A stretch of DNA of 64,000 bases from Candidatus Bathyarchaeia archaeon (GCA_041447175.1 CP166960.1:2620519-2684518); one strand, 5' to 3'; counted from the first letter of the stretch, positions 17,149-25,355 are shown. Program-made: numbers and translations. The notes: generated from the sequence alone by a model not told the origin.

Positions 17149-17313
17149 GTGGGCGTAAGGTGTCTTGACTGCCCCAGCCTCAAACATCCAAAAATAAACG
17201 AACGCTACTGGAACCAATGCGAGATTTCAGGGAAGATTCTAACAATTAATGAATTATGCGCATGGAGAAAGTGCGATTGCCACCCTTCCCAGTTTCTCTC
17301 TACCAAGCTGTGA
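17149..17313 (+). CDS. small Cys-rich protein, probably zinc binding
   Basis: GTG 17149 to TGA 17313 encodes 54 residues. Ordered cysteines appear as RCLDCPSL, NQCEIS, ELCAWRKCDCHPS, giving six Cys plus His. A strong ribosome site GGGAGGG lies 8 bp upstream (17134-17140). An AT-rich TATATATAATT at about 17024-17034 could be its promoter. The Cys spacing suggests a small zinc or Fe-S knuckle. No family name is offered. Confidence 0.5.
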   Translation: MGVRCLDCPSLKHPKINERYWNQCEISGKILTINELCAWRKCDCHPSQFLSTKL

Positions 17314-17391
17314 CAAATAACTTAACAGTATCCGTAGAACTCTTGGATTTCCTTTAATTACTTCGCTGTGCATTGACGATGTAATTTAAAC

Positions 17392-18105
17392 GTGAACCTT
17401 ATGTATGCAATTGGACACTTTGCAGTGGGCTACCTCATCGGCAAAGGCTCCTCGAAGCTGCTGAAGACCAAAATAAGTCTGCCGTTGGTGTTGATGGCTT
17501 CCATTCTGCCCGACATAGACCTGCTTTTGCAGCAAATAAATGAAGGAGTGTTCATGCATCGAGGGGCAACGCATTCAATAATCACTATGACCGTGCTTAT
17601 GATTCCTTTTTTTGTGTATTACCGAAAAAAGGCAATCCCTTACTATGCTGTATTGCTTTCGCATTCCCTTATCGGGGACCTACTCACAGGCGGCATGGAA
17701 ATGCTCTGGCCTCTTTCTAACGCGTGGTTTGTCGCCTTAGACCTTTCCGTTAACGGCATAATCAATGTCTCGGCGGAGCTTACCTTATTCTTCATTTCCT
17801 TGGCAATAATGTACAAGGCAAAAGACCTCCAAACCTTGATGCAGCCTAACCACCAAAACTACGCCCTGATAATTGCCGGGGGTGCAGCTTTAGGTCCTCT
17901 GCTTTCCACAAACGGCGGATTTGAATCTATGCTTCCTCTGCCCTTGGTGTTTCCCAGCGTGTTTTGGATTGCTCTGTTTGTTTACTCTTTGTATATTCAG
18001 GTGCGTTTTGACGTTCGAAAACATCTGTTAGGTGGGGTTCCTGAGAAACCTGCAATCAAAGGCGCTGGAAGGCAGAAAAGAATATTTAGCCGCAACCGAC
18101 ACTGA
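17392..18105 (+). CDS. YdjM-like membrane-bound metal-dependent hydrolase
   Basis: Integral membrane protein of the DUF457/YdjM family, 237 aa. The conserved metal-site residues are seen in AIGHFAVGYLIG, SILPDIDLLL, HRGATHSI (residues about 61-68) and LLSHSLIGDLLTGG. Several hydrophobic helices follow, and the last ~40 residues are cytosolic and basic. Start is GTG 17392, with an in-frame ATG at 17401. Its TGA overlaps the ATG of the next gene (TGATG), so the two are coupled. Substrate unknown. Confidence 0.75.
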   Translation: MNLMYAIGHFAVGYLIGKGSSKLLKTKISLPLVLMASILPDIDLLLQQINEGVFMHRGATHSIITMTVLMIPFFVYYRKKAIPYYAVLLSHSLIGDLLTGGMEMLWPLSNAWFVALDLSVNGIINVSAELTLFFISLAIMYKAKDLQTLMQPNHQNYALIIAGGAALGPLLSTNGGFESMLPLPLVFPSVFWIALFVYSLYIQVRFDVRKHLLGGVPEKPAIKGAGRQKRIFSRNRH

Positions 18106-18428
18106 TGCTTGGTGTTTTCATGAGCAAATCTGGTTACCAGATTTTTCAAGAAGAATCCCCCGAAGTAGCCGCTGCCTTCAACAAGCTTATTGAGGCAGTC
18201 GCCAAGCCCTCTGCGCTTGACGCAAAAACCAAACACCTGCTTTACATCGCCATGAAAATCGTAACTGACGATGTGGGCGCCGCCTTGATGCATGTGCCCT
18301 TTGCCAAGAAGCTTGGGGCAAGCCGCGAGGAAATTCGTGAAACGGTTCTTTTAACGTTGACGGTTGTGGGGCTAAAAGGTGTCAATGTGGCTTTGGCGGC
18401 TGCGTTGGAAGCCTACGATAAAGTCTAA
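18105..18428 (+). CDS. carboxymuconolactone decarboxylase-like protein lacking CxxC
   Basis: AhpD-like all-helical protein of 107 aa. The family core is LDAKTKHLLYIAMKIV, HVPFAKKLGASREEIRETVLL. The position that carries the redox CxxC in AhpD peroxidases reads TDDVGAAL here, with the His kept, so a thiol peroxidase role is unlikely. The ATG overlaps the previous stop; a second ATG at 18120 follows a TTGGTG and could be the true start. Function unknown. Confidence 0.7.
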   Translation: MLGVFMSKSGYQIFQEESPEVAAAFNKLIEAVAKPSALDAKTKHLLYIAMKIVTDDVGAALMHVPFAKKLGASREEIRETVLLTLTVVGLKGVNVALAAALEAYDKV

Positions 18429-18542
18429 TGGTTGCTTTGCCGGGTTGCAGGTGCGTGTTTATTAACCGTTACCCTTATTATTTTTAGAACACTCACCCCT
18501 TGTTCATTCACTTAGCAAACGGAAACTAGGAGCCTATTCAAT

Positions 18543-20327
18543 ATGCCCATTCGTCAACCCATCGTATGCGTTTTAGGTCACGTGGACAGCGGCAAAACTT
18601 TGTTGCTGGACCGCATCCGCAAAACCAGCGTGCAAGCTCGAGAAGCCGGAGGCATCACTCAGCACATTGGAGCCAGCTTCTTTCCTGTAGAAACCCTTCA
18701 GACGCTCATTGGTCCTCAGCTTTCAGCCACCATGAAGAGCGGTATACAAATTCCTGGGTTGCTGGTTATTGACACGCCGGGGCATGAGGCTTTCACGAAT
18801 CTGCGTCGCAGAGGCGGAAGCGTCGCCGACATAGCCATCCTAGTTATTGACGCGTTGCGAGGGTTTGAAGCGCAAACTTACGAGTGCATAGAAATTCTCA
18901 AAGCACGCAAAACTCCCTTCATTGTGGCGGTTAACAAAATTGACCGCATTGCAGGCTGGAAGTCGCAGCCTTCCTCGCCTTTTCTTAAGGTTTACGCTAA
19001 GCAGGATGCTTACGTGCGGGAAGAGTTAGATAACAAGCTTTACGAAATAATGGGCACCTTCTCCCGTGAGAAACTCAACACCGACCGCTTTGACCGCATC
19101 CGCGACTTCACCTCCACTGTTGCGCTTGTGCCGGTCAGCGCTAAAACCGGCGAAGGTATCCCTGAACTGCTTATGGTTCTTATCGGTTTGACGCAGCAGT
19201 ACCTCAAAAAGCAGCTGCAGACAACGGAGGGCGCAGCAAAGGGCTCTGTGCTGGAGATTAAAGAGGAGCCTGGGTTAGGCTTAACTCTTAACGCCATCAT
19301 ATACGATGGTACCCTAAACAAAGACGACATAATCGTCATCGGCGGCAAACAAGCCCCAATCACTACACGCATCCGCGCGATTCTGGTGCCCAAACCGCTG
19401 GACGAAATGCGTGACCCCCGAGACAAATTCTCGTCGGTGGAAAACGTATTTGCCGCCGCAGGAGTAAAAATCGTGGCCTCCGATTTGGAAGGTGCCCTCG
19501 CCGGAGCGCCCCTTTACGCGGTGGCTCCCGGTGAAACCCCTGAAACGTATATGAAGATAATTGCGGATGAAATCAAGAAAATCCGCATTGACACGCAGGT
19601 GGATGGCGTGATTCTTAAGGCGGACACGTTGGGTTCTTTGGAGGCAACCGCCGAGATGCTTAAACAAAATAACATGCAAATCCGCATCGCCGACGTAGGA
19701 GACGTGTCAAAACGGGATGTGATTGAAGCTTCTGCAGTGAAAAGCCACAACCCGCTACAGGGCGTTATTCTGGCGTTTGGCGTGCGAATCCTGCCTGACG
19801 CGGAAGAAGAAGCCACAATGCGTGGGGTTAGAATTTTCAAAGAACAAATCGTCTACCACATGATTGAAAACTACGTGGACTGGGTGAAATCCAAAAACGA
19901 AGCTAAACTGGAAGCGGAGCTGGAAAAACTTGTTCGCCCCGCCAAAATCTCGGTCATTCCGGGGTACGTTTTTCGCCGAGCCAAACCCGCAATCTTCGGC
20001 GTGGATGTAGCAGTGGGGATTCTTAAACCTAAAACTAACCTTGTTCGGGCTGACGACGGTGAAGATGTGGGTGAGCTTCAGCAGATTCAAGACAAAGGCA
20101 AAGCGGTTTCTCAAGCCACACAGGGCATGCAGGTTGCGGTTTCCATGGATAAACCCACAGTGGGCAGGCACATTTTCGAGAAGGATGTGCTGTTTGTGAA
20201 GGTTCCCGAACCTGATGTGCGAGCTTTTCAGGGTGCATTTGCAGACCAGCTTAACGAGGAAGAACAGGAAGTCCTAAAGCAGTATGTGGTGGCTATGCGC
20301 AAGAAGTCGCCCTTCTTTGCCTTCTAA
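18543..20327 (+). CDS. infB: translation initiation factor aIF5B
   Basis: GTPase that joins ribosomal subunits after initiator tRNA placement. The G-domain motifs are GHVDSGKT (residues 12-19), ITQHIGA, DTPGHEAF and NKID. Domains II-IV follow in archaeal form, with LKADTLGSLEAT as a landmark of domain III. At 594 aa it matches archaeal aIF5B rather than bacterial IF2. A ribosome site TAGGAG lies about 10 bp before ATG 18543. The HNH gene on the other strand overlaps its last 4 bp. Confidence 0.95.
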   Translation: MPIRQPIVCVLGHVDSGKTLLLDRIRKTSVQAREAGGITQHIGASFFPVETLQTLIGPQLSATMKSGIQIPGLLVIDTPGHEAFTNLRRRGGSVADIAILVIDALRGFEAQTYECIEILKARKTPFIVAVNKIDRIAGWKSQPSSPFLKVYAKQDAYVREELDNKLYEIMGTFSREKLNTDRFDRIRDFTSTVALVPVSAKTGEGIPELLMVLIGLTQQYLKKQLQTTEGAAKGSVLEIKEEPGLGLTLNAIIYDGTLNKDDIIVIGGKQAPITTRIRAILVPKPLDEMRDPRDKFSSVENVFAAAGVKIVASDLEGALAGAPLYAVAPGETPETYMKIIADEIKKIRIDTQVDGVILKADTLGSLEATAEMLKQNNMQIRIADVGDVSKRDVIEASAVKSHNPLQGVILAFGVRILPDAEEEATMRGVRIFKEQIVYHMIENYVDWVKSKNEAKLEAELEKLVRPAKISVIPGYVFRRAKPAIFGVDVAVGILKPKTNLVRADDGEDVGELQQIQDKGKAVSQATQGMQVAVSMDKPTVGRHIFEKDVLFVKVPEPDVRAFQGAFADQLNEEEQEVLKQYVVAMRKKSPFFAF

Positions 20328-20908
20328 TCTTCTTTGCAACATAACGTGAGCAAGCCGTCAATGCACAGAACCGAGAGTTTGCCCTCCGTTTTCTCTTGGA
20401 CGCAGAGGTTTTTTAGGTCGCATTTTGGGCAAATCTTCGCAGTTACCTGCTTGATGTCCATGTCTAAGAGGTTTTGCTCTTCTAAAACTTCATACGCGAA
20501 CTTTAGGTATTTGCCTTCGGCGATGCGTGGGACTTCGTTTTTGCCTTTTTTTAAGCCGCGTTGAATGACCCAGTATTCATAGAGCCTTTTGGAGCCCTTC
20601 TTGGAGTTGCATGTCCTGCACACCCAAACCACATTTTTTTCGCTGTTGGGTCCATTGAAACAGCGTGGTAGCAGATGCTCCAATGTTAAACCCGTTTTGG
20701 CGCCGCAGTAGATGCATTCGCCGTTTAGGTCTTTCTCTTTGATGTACTCGCGGATTTCGTTCCACTCAATTTCCCCCGTGCGTAGCTGCTTGAGCTTCTT
20801 GGTCACGAATCCGTAGTCGTCTTTGCAGAAGCCTGCTGAAACCGCAATTATTTTTGCGTACTGCCAAAAAAGTAGGTCTCGAACATTCTTCACAGTTGCC
20901 GGAGGCAA
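20324..20908 (-). CDS. HNH endonuclease-like protein with C-terminal Cys cluster
   Basis: Protein of 194 aa. The HNH core is complete: CIYCG, LTLEHLLPRCFNG, VWVCRTCNSKKG (residues about 65-105), giving two zinc CxxC pairs, the HNH His and Asn. The C-terminus adds a second cluster (CPKCDLKNLC ... LCIDGLLTLCC) that could hold an Fe-S cluster or zinc. The start is TTG 20908 or an in-frame GTG five codons in. No partner methylase is nearby, so it is not an obvious restriction system. Confidence 0.7.
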   Translation of the reverse strand: MPPATVKNVRDLLFWQYAKIIAVSAGFCKDDYGFVTKKLKQLRTGEIEWNEIREYIKEKDLNGECIYCGAKTGLTLEHLLPRCFNGPNSEKNVVWVCRTCNSKKGSKRLYEYWVIQRGLKKGKNEVPRIAEGKYLKFAYEVLEEQNLLDMDIKQVTAKICPKCDLKNLCVQEKTEGKLSVLCIDGLLTLCCKED

Positions 20909-20971
20909 ACTCGTTTATCCCCCAAATGAGGATTCGATGTTTGAGCTTAAAGAACTTCGGGTCGAAACATC

Positions 20972-21256
20972 CTATCCGCCGCCGACGGGGGGCACAATCG
21001 CCAAAACATCCTCCTCATGCAACTTGCTGTCTAAGCCTTTCACGGCTGCGGTGCTTTGTCCGTTTATGAAAAACTGTAGGAACCCTTTGACTTTGCCGTT
21101 TTGGTCGTAGACGTATTCGGTGAAAGGTTCTCCGTAGCGTTGGGCTAAGGTTTGGAGGGCGGTGTCGATGGTGGCATCTTGGGGGAGTTGGAGGGTTTCT
21201 TCTTTTTTGTCGGTGATTTCTCTGAGTACGGTGAAGAAGCGGACTGAGATTTGCAC
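20972..21256 (-). CDS. MoaD/ThiS-family ubiquitin-like sulphur carrier
   Basis: Beta-grasp protein of 94 aa that ends in Gly-Gly-Gly (AIVPPVGGG), the tail that is adenylated and thiocarboxylated in MoaD, ThiS and archaeal SAMPs. MQISVRFFTVLREITDKKEE and LQTLAQRYGEPF match the MoaD form, and FFINGQSTAAVKGLDSKLHEEDVLAIVPPV is the conserved second half. The start is GTG 21256. It could serve molybdopterin/tungstopterin synthesis, tRNA thiolation or protein conjugation; no MoaE or E1 gene is in the window. Confidence 0.8.
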   Translation of the reverse strand: MQISVRFFTVLREITDKKEETLQLPQDATIDTALQTLAQRYGEPFTEYVYDQNGKVKGFLQFFINGQSTAAVKGLDSKLHEEDVLAIVPPVGGG

Positions 21257-21381
21257 GTTTTTCGCCGGTGGATTATGGGTTGTTGGGTGGATTAATTTGT
21301 TGTGGGCTGGTTTGTGGTTTTGTGGTTTTGTGGTGGGTTTTGTTTTTTGAAATCGGAATGCCTATAAGAAAGATGGAATAT

Positions 21382-21401
21382 ATATTCTAATATTAGAATA
21401 T
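21382..21401. promoter_or_regulatory. perfect 20-bp palindromic operator
   Basis: ATATTCTAATATTAGAATAT is a perfect 20-bp palindrome overlapping a second, shorter one (GAATATATATTC, 21376-21387). The 10-mer TTAGAATATT in it is repeated at 22354-22363, just before the ArsR gene. This is the form of an ArsR-family operator, so the secreted-protein gene and the regulator are probably under the same repressor. Confidence 0.6.
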
Positions 21402-21506
21402 TGGTGTGACGGAATTTGGTAACCCAAAAAACACCCAAACTAACCATCACCCTAACACAAACCTCAACCAACCCACACCAACCAAGAGCACATTGGAGGT
21501 GAAAAA

Positions 21507-22295
21507 ATGAAAACATGGAAACTCATAACCGTCCTCGCATTAACCCTAACCATCGCGGGAGTCGCAGGGGCTTCCGCTTACGCATTCTGCTGGTGGGGCA
21601 CACCAACCCCCAACACCAACGGCGTAACCACCCCAACCACAGCCCTGCCAACCCCCGAAACCACAAACACCCCACCAACCCTCTACACACCCCAAACCCA
21701 AACATACGCAGACGGATACGGCGGACGCTGCTGGGGCGGCTGCAGAGGTAACTGGGGCTACGGATACGGCTCAGCAACCAACACCGCAACAACCCCAATA
21801 ACAATAGAGGAAGCAACCCAAATTGCCCAAACCTACATAGCCTCCCTCAACAACCCCGACTTAGAAGTCACACACGTAGAACAGTACACCGCCAACTTTT
21901 ACGTCCAAGTAAGCGAGAAAAGCACAGGGTATGGCGCCTTTGAACTGCTCATAAACCCAACCACCGGCGTAGTAACCGCGGAACCTGGACCCAACATGAT
22001 GTGGAACACCAAATACAGCTTCAAGGCAGGCTTCTGCAGCTGGATAGACGCCGCAAATGCCAATGGTCAACCCACAGTCACAGTTGAGCAAGCCCAAGCC
22101 AACGCACAGCAATACCTCGACACCTACCTACAAGGCACAACAACCGGTGACATAACAGCATTCTACGGCTACTACACCGTTGAAGTCCTCAACGGCGGCA
22201 CTCATTACGGTATGCTCAGCGTAAACGCATACACAGGTCAGGTTTGGTACCACACATGGCATGGCACCTTCGTTGAAGAAGCCACAACAGCCTAA
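21507..22295 (+). CDS. secreted protein with two PepSY-like repeats
   Basis: Exported protein of 262 aa with a signal peptide (KLITVLALTLTIAGVAGASAYA), a Thr/Pro-rich linker to about residue 75, a Gly/Trp/Tyr patch with two Cys (GGRCWGGCRGNWGYGYG), and two alike units beginning TIEEATQIAQTYI and TVEQAQANAQQYL. Each of these ends in a strand pair with AFELLINPTTG or MLSVNAYTGQV, as in PepSY domains. A strong ribosome site GGAGGTGA precedes the ATG. The palindrome at 21382-21401 lies about 105 bp upstream, and an ArsR gene follows. The metal- or stress-controlled role is inferred. Confidence 0.65.
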   Translation: MKTWKLITVLALTLTIAGVAGASAYAFCWWGTPTPNTNGVTTPTTALPTPETTNTPPTLYTPQTQTYADGYGGRCWGGCRGNWGYGYGSATNTATTPITIEEATQIAQTYIASLNNPDLEVTHVEQYTANFYVQVSEKSTGYGAFELLINPTTGVVTAEPGPNMMWNTKYSFKAGFCSWIDAANANGQPTVTVEQAQANAQQYLDTYLQGTTTGDITAFYGYYTVEVLNGGTHYGMLSVNAYTGQVWYHTWHGTFVEEATTA

Positions 22296-22306
22296 ACCCA
22301 AAACCC

Positions 22307-22327
22307 CTTTCTTTTCTTTTTGTTTTT
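22307..22327 (+). terminator. oligo-T terminator
   Basis: Runs of T (CCCCTTTCTTTTCTTTTTG) start 12 bp after the stop of the secreted PepSY-like gene, the usual archaeal termination signal. No stem is needed. Confidence 0.5.
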
Positions 22328-22353
22328 GATAAACCTTAAGAGTTGTAGCAATG

Positions 22354-22365
22354 TTAGAATATTAA
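22354..22365. promoter_or_regulatory. operator half-site before the ArsR gene
   Basis: TTAGAATATTAA repeats the right half of the palindrome at 21382-21401 and ends 9 bp before the ArsR ATG, where bound repressor would block initiation. It suggests autoregulation. Confidence 0.5.
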
Positions 22366-22374
22366 GGAACAACC

Positions 22375-22725
22375 ATGTCTAACGCGAAACTCGACATGAC
22401 AATCTACGAGCTGCAAGCAGAAATCTCAAAAACCCTCTCCCATCCCGTTCGGCTGGCAATTCTCCACTTCCTCAAGGAAGGTGAAAAAACAGTCAACGAA
22501 ATCGCCGAACACGTCGGGGTCAGCCAATCCAACGTCTCCCAGCATCTGGCGTTTATGCGGCAGCGGCAAATCGTGAAAACCCGCAAAACTGGGACCAACA
22601 TCTACTACAGAGTAACCAACCCAAAAATAAGCGATGCCTGCGACTTGATGCGCGAGGTTCTGCTGGAGCAACTTCGAAGCAAACAGAAATTGGCGGAAAA
22701 CTACTCGGGAGCAAGCAGCGATTAA
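22375..22725 (+). CDS. ArsR-family winged-helix transcription regulator
   Basis: DNA-binding repressor of 116 aa. The winged helix reads LSHPVRLAILHFLKEGEKTVNEIAEHVGVSQSNVSQHLAFMRQRQIVKTRKTG-type, with the recognition helix at SQSNVSQHLAFMR (residues about 50-62) and wing GTNIYYRVT. There is no CxC metal site in the recognition region; the only clear Cys is in SDACDLM near residue 85, so the signal may not be a thiophilic metal. The gene has a half-operator immediately upstream and a full one before the secreted protein at 21507. It converges on the next gene with a 4-bp overlap. Confidence 0.8.
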   Translation: MSNAKLDMTIYELQAEISKTLSHPVRLAILHFLKEGEKTVNEIAEHVGVSQSNVSQHLAFMRQRQIVKTRKTGTNIYYRVTNPKISDACDLMREVLLEQLRSKQKLAENYSGASSD

Positions 22726-23615
22726 ACCTGTTTGGTTGCCTGAAGTTCTTCGAGTTTTTTGTTTGTCTTCATGATGGCTTTGCGCAGGGACCGAACTGAA
22801 ATCCCTGAAAGAATCAAAAGCACTCCAAACCCTGCAACTCCTGCAGTGGCGGCAAGCAACGCCGTTTTGGCTTGGTTGAAGTAGCCGGGAATTACGTCGT
22901 TGGTTTCCTCGATTGTCCTTTTGATTTCGTCGAGGCGCACACGTAGCGCCGAAAGCTGAGTGTTTAGGTTCTCAAGGTCTTGGGGCAAATTGGTTACCCG
23001 CTGAGTGATGTTGGTTATGCTGTTGCTGATTTCCCGTATGTCGCTGCTTGCGTTTTCTATGGGCGTCTGAATTGACCTCAACATGTCCGCTAAACCTTCA
23101 AACGGGTACCAGTCCAGCGCCTCAATTCCTATGCCTGAAAGCGTGTCCGCCATGCCCGAGATGGTGGGTCCAATTCCCTCAGCTGCTTCCGCTATATCCT
23201 CCGCCAGTCCAGCGCCCCTCTCCAAAGCAGGCGAAGCCTGCCCCACCGCGTCGCTTGCATCCGCCACGGTTCCCTGAGCGTCACCAACAATTTCTTGGGC
23301 ATCGGACAAGGCAGCGCTTACTTGCGTAAGCGAATTTGAAACCCTCACTTGAACATCATCAAGAGTTGCCGTCAAAAACGGAAAAACCACAACCGCACCT
23401 ATACTAACAAGTAACCCTGCGATAATCAAGAAAACGCTTGTAACCACAACAATCTTGAGTGGTCTTCCTTGGTGCCTTGCCTTGACGGTGGTTTGGGGCT
23501 GTTTCTCAGCTGGTTGCAAAGATGCCTCAGGGTCAAACGCTGCTGGTTGAGCGCCGCCTTGACTGGTCCTCCGCTTAAGAAGTTGTTTAGCAAAAGTAGT
23601 TTGCAAAGTGGTCAC
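22722..23615 (-). CDS. two-helix membrane protein with external coiled coil
   Basis: Protein of 297 aa. A cytosolic Gln/Pro-rich start of about 50 residues leads to helix 1 (IVVVTSVFLIIAGLLVSIGAVVVFPFL). A long Ala/Ser/Asp-rich coiled-coil domain outside the membrane (about 80-235) has heptad-like repeats such as ISNSITNITQRVTNL. Helix 2 (LLAATAGVAGFGVLLILSGI) and a short basic coiled tail (AIMKTNKKLEELQATK) follow. The layout resembles receptor or stator-type tethers but has no HAMP or signalling domain. Function unknown. Confidence 0.6.
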   Translation of the reverse strand: MTTLQTTFAKQLLKRRTSQGGAQPAAFDPEASLQPAEKQPQTTVKARHQGRPLKIVVVTSVFLIIAGLLVSIGAVVVFPFLTATLDDVQVRVSNSLTQVSAALSDAQEIVGDAQGTVADASDAVGQASPALERGAGLAEDIAEAAEGIGPTISGMADTLSGIGIEALDWYPFEGLADMLRSIQTPIENASSDIREISNSITNITQRVTNLPQDLENLNTQLSALRVRLDEIKRTIEETNDVIPGYFNQAKTALLAATAGVAGFGVLLILSGISVRSLRKAIMKTNKKLEELQATKQV

Positions 23616-23702
23616 CCCTAAAAAACTGTTAACGGGTGTTCTTTTGTGTGTTGAAGCTCTGTTTTACCTTTAAACCCTTGTGACTGCCTCGGGGCTACAA
23701 CA

Positions 23703-24749
23703 ATGCAAAGTCTACGCTTTTTGTTTGGTCTTTGTGGTGTTCTTAATTTTTCTCAAAATTGTGGCTACAGCCTCCTTGTTGAAAACCCTAAAATACCTAA
23801 ACTCCGCTTTGTAGAGTGGAGGCAAACCATTTTGCTAAAAAAACATTTTTTGCTTCTGTCAAGTGCTTCTCCAAATCCATCACAGGCAAACTCGAAGGGT
23901 CAGTCTTACAAGAAACTCTACTTCACCGTAGCAGGTACCTTAACCGTTTTAATTCTAATAGCTGCACTTTTCATTCCCCCAAGCTCCGCCGTAATCCCCC
24001 TCGAAGTTAACTACACGGTTGGCGAGCAAATGGTCTACGACGTGAATCTGGCGGTTTCCATGGAGGCTCCCGACATAGACCTGTCCCCGATTTTGGGGGC
24101 TGACTCGGGCAACGTAACCGTAAACGGAACCCTCACCACGGACGTGCTTGATTTTGACGGCGAATTCTACACCTTAAACCAAACCATGCAAATAACCTTG
24201 GACGATGAGCCCTACAGTTTCTCTTACCTTGAAAAGATGAACAAAACCGGGTACTCCACGGGCTTTTTGAACATGGAGCAGCAGCTAACTTCTTTGAATG
24301 CAAGCATGGGCAGTCCATATTTGGCTCAGCTTCTAAACCAAACTGAAGTCCAAGTGGGCGACAAAATCAGCGTACCCATCGGCGAAGTCTTGGGCAGCAT
24401 GGGCGACAGCCTCATAGAGTACTTCCCAGACGCAAACTTTACGGGCAACATGACCCTCACGTTTGGAGGCGAACAGGAACTCACAGTGCCTGCAGGAACC
24501 TACAATGTGTTCCAAATTGACATGGCAACCGACAACGTCACCTACCACATGGAAACACCCAGCATAGGCAACTACAGCTTGATTATCGATTTGGGGCTTG
24601 ACATGACCGGGCAAACCTACATCGAATACGGAACCATGCGGCCAATCCAGTACACCATGCAAGAAACCCTCACCATGCAATCCATGGGCATGGAATATAC
24701 GATGAGCATGGACATGAACATGACACTGGTAGAACACAACATGCCGTAG
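23703..24749 (+). CDS. membrane-anchored extracellular beta protein
   Basis: Protein of up to 348 aa whose first ~65 residues look untranslated-like; a transmembrane helix (LYFTVAGTLTVLILIAALFI, about 72-91) leads to an external domain of alternating strands rich in Asn, Thr and Met. NYTVGEQMVYDVNLAV and VPAGTYNVFQIDMAT resemble DUF3108-type lipid-binding beta domains. Many N-x-S/T sites suggest glycosylation. The true start could be a codon nearer residue 40-65 because the upstream part has Cys/Phe-rich, non-protein-like composition. Function unknown. Confidence 0.55.
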   Translation: MQSLRFLFGLCGVLNFSQNCGYSLLVENPKIPKLRFVEWRQTILLKKHFLLLSSASPNPSQANSKGQSYKKLYFTVAGTLTVLILIAALFIPPSSAVIPLEVNYTVGEQMVYDVNLAVSMEAPDIDLSPILGADSGNVTVNGTLTTDVLDFDGEFYTLNQTMQITLDDEPYSFSYLEKMNKTGYSTGFLNMEQQLTSLNASMGSPYLAQLLNQTEVQVGDKISVPIGEVLGSMGDSLIEYFPDANFTGNMTLTFGGEQELTVPAGTYNVFQIDMATDNVTYHMETPSIGNYSLIIDLGLDMTGQTYIEYGTMRPIQYTMQETLTMQSMGMEYTMSMDMNMTLVEHNMP

Positions 24750-24761
24750 CGAACCTGCAAT

Positions 24762-24781
24762 TCTCCTTTTTTCTATTTTTA
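24762..24781 (+). terminator. oligo-T terminator
   Basis: CTCCTTTTTTCTATTTTTAA begins about 12 bp after the stop of the membrane-anchored beta protein. Confidence 0.45.
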
Positions 24782-24870
24782 ACCACAGGCTTCAAATTTT
24801 AAGCGGTTTGTTTTCTTTTTTTAAGGAGTACGCCTGCTGTGGTGTTGCCGCGATTATTGTGGTTAGGCGG

Positions 24871-24972
24871 CTAGGAGTGTTGTTTCTGAAGGACGAAGTT
24901 TATGCGATTAGACGGCGCATTTGTGCCTAGGGTCCAGCTGTCACTTTTGGGGTTGTATCTTCTGTTAGGCAT
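24871..24972 (-). CDS. possible 33-residue leaderless peptide
   Basis: Minus-strand ATG 24972 to TAG 24871 encodes 33 residues starting MPNRRYNPKSDSW. A TATA-like TTAAAATAC (24991-24999) is centred 23 bp upstream, as for a leaderless archaeal gene. Two copies of GCGACAAGT lie further upstream. No homologue is recognised and coding evidence is weak. Confidence 0.25.
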   Translation of the reverse strand: MPNRRYNPKSDSWTLGTNAPSNRINFVLQKQHS

Positions 24973-25311
24973 TGTTTCTTGGTCTTTGTAGTATTTTAAC
25001 CCTAAAACGTAGCTTCGTATAGGTGCAAATGCGCCACTTGTCGCGATTAAAGGCATCCTAAAATGGGCGTTACTTGTCGCACAGTTTTTTAAGTCATTCT
25101 GAGCCGAATTTTGCCTTCTTGCGCCCTTTCCCGCCATATTACGCCGCAACAAAACCCCAAAAAGGACGCAGAATCAAAAAAACAACCAAAAATAAGACCT
25201 TCCGAAAGAGAGGGAGTATATTGGATTTTAAGCAACAAGGTGCCCGCAAAGGCAAGCGCCAAAGTATCCGAAAGGACAACTTTCCTTTACTCAAAACCAA
25301 AAAAGTCGCCG
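24973..25311. other. intergenic region with short repeats
   Basis: No gene is supported. On the minus strand GCGACAAGTAACGCCCATTT and GCGACAAGTGGCGCATTT occur about 35 bp apart (25027-25081). GGTGCAAATGCGCC (25021-25034) also has an imperfect inverted partner GGCGCATTTGTGCC at 24914-24927. The part from about 25140 is A-rich and shows no structure I can name. Confidence 0.4.
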
Positions 25312-25340
25312 CCTTAACCGTCGAAGCTTCGCCGTTAAGG
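25312..25340. promoter_or_regulatory. palindromic operator of the thermosome gene
   Basis: An inverted repeat CCTTAAC ... GTTAAGG surrounds an inner perfect palindrome CGAAGCTTCG. It ends 7 bp before the TATA box of the thermosome gene, which is where archaeal heat-shock repressors or activators bind. The outer arms resemble, but do not equal, the CTAAC-N5-GTTAG site described for Archaeoglobus HSR1. Confidence 0.6.
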
Positions 25341-25347
25341 TTAAAGT

Positions 25348-25355
25348 TTATATTG
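25348..25355 (+). promoter_or_regulatory. TATA box of the thermosome gene
   Basis: TTTATATT preceded by the purine-rich TTAAAG (BRE-like). It implies a transcript start near 25377 and a leader of about 40 bases with AGAGAGG before ATG 25420. Confidence 0.6.

Noticed and set aside
18105-18428. AhpD-type peroxidase function
   Set aside because: The redox CxxC motif is missing, so only the family fold is assigned.
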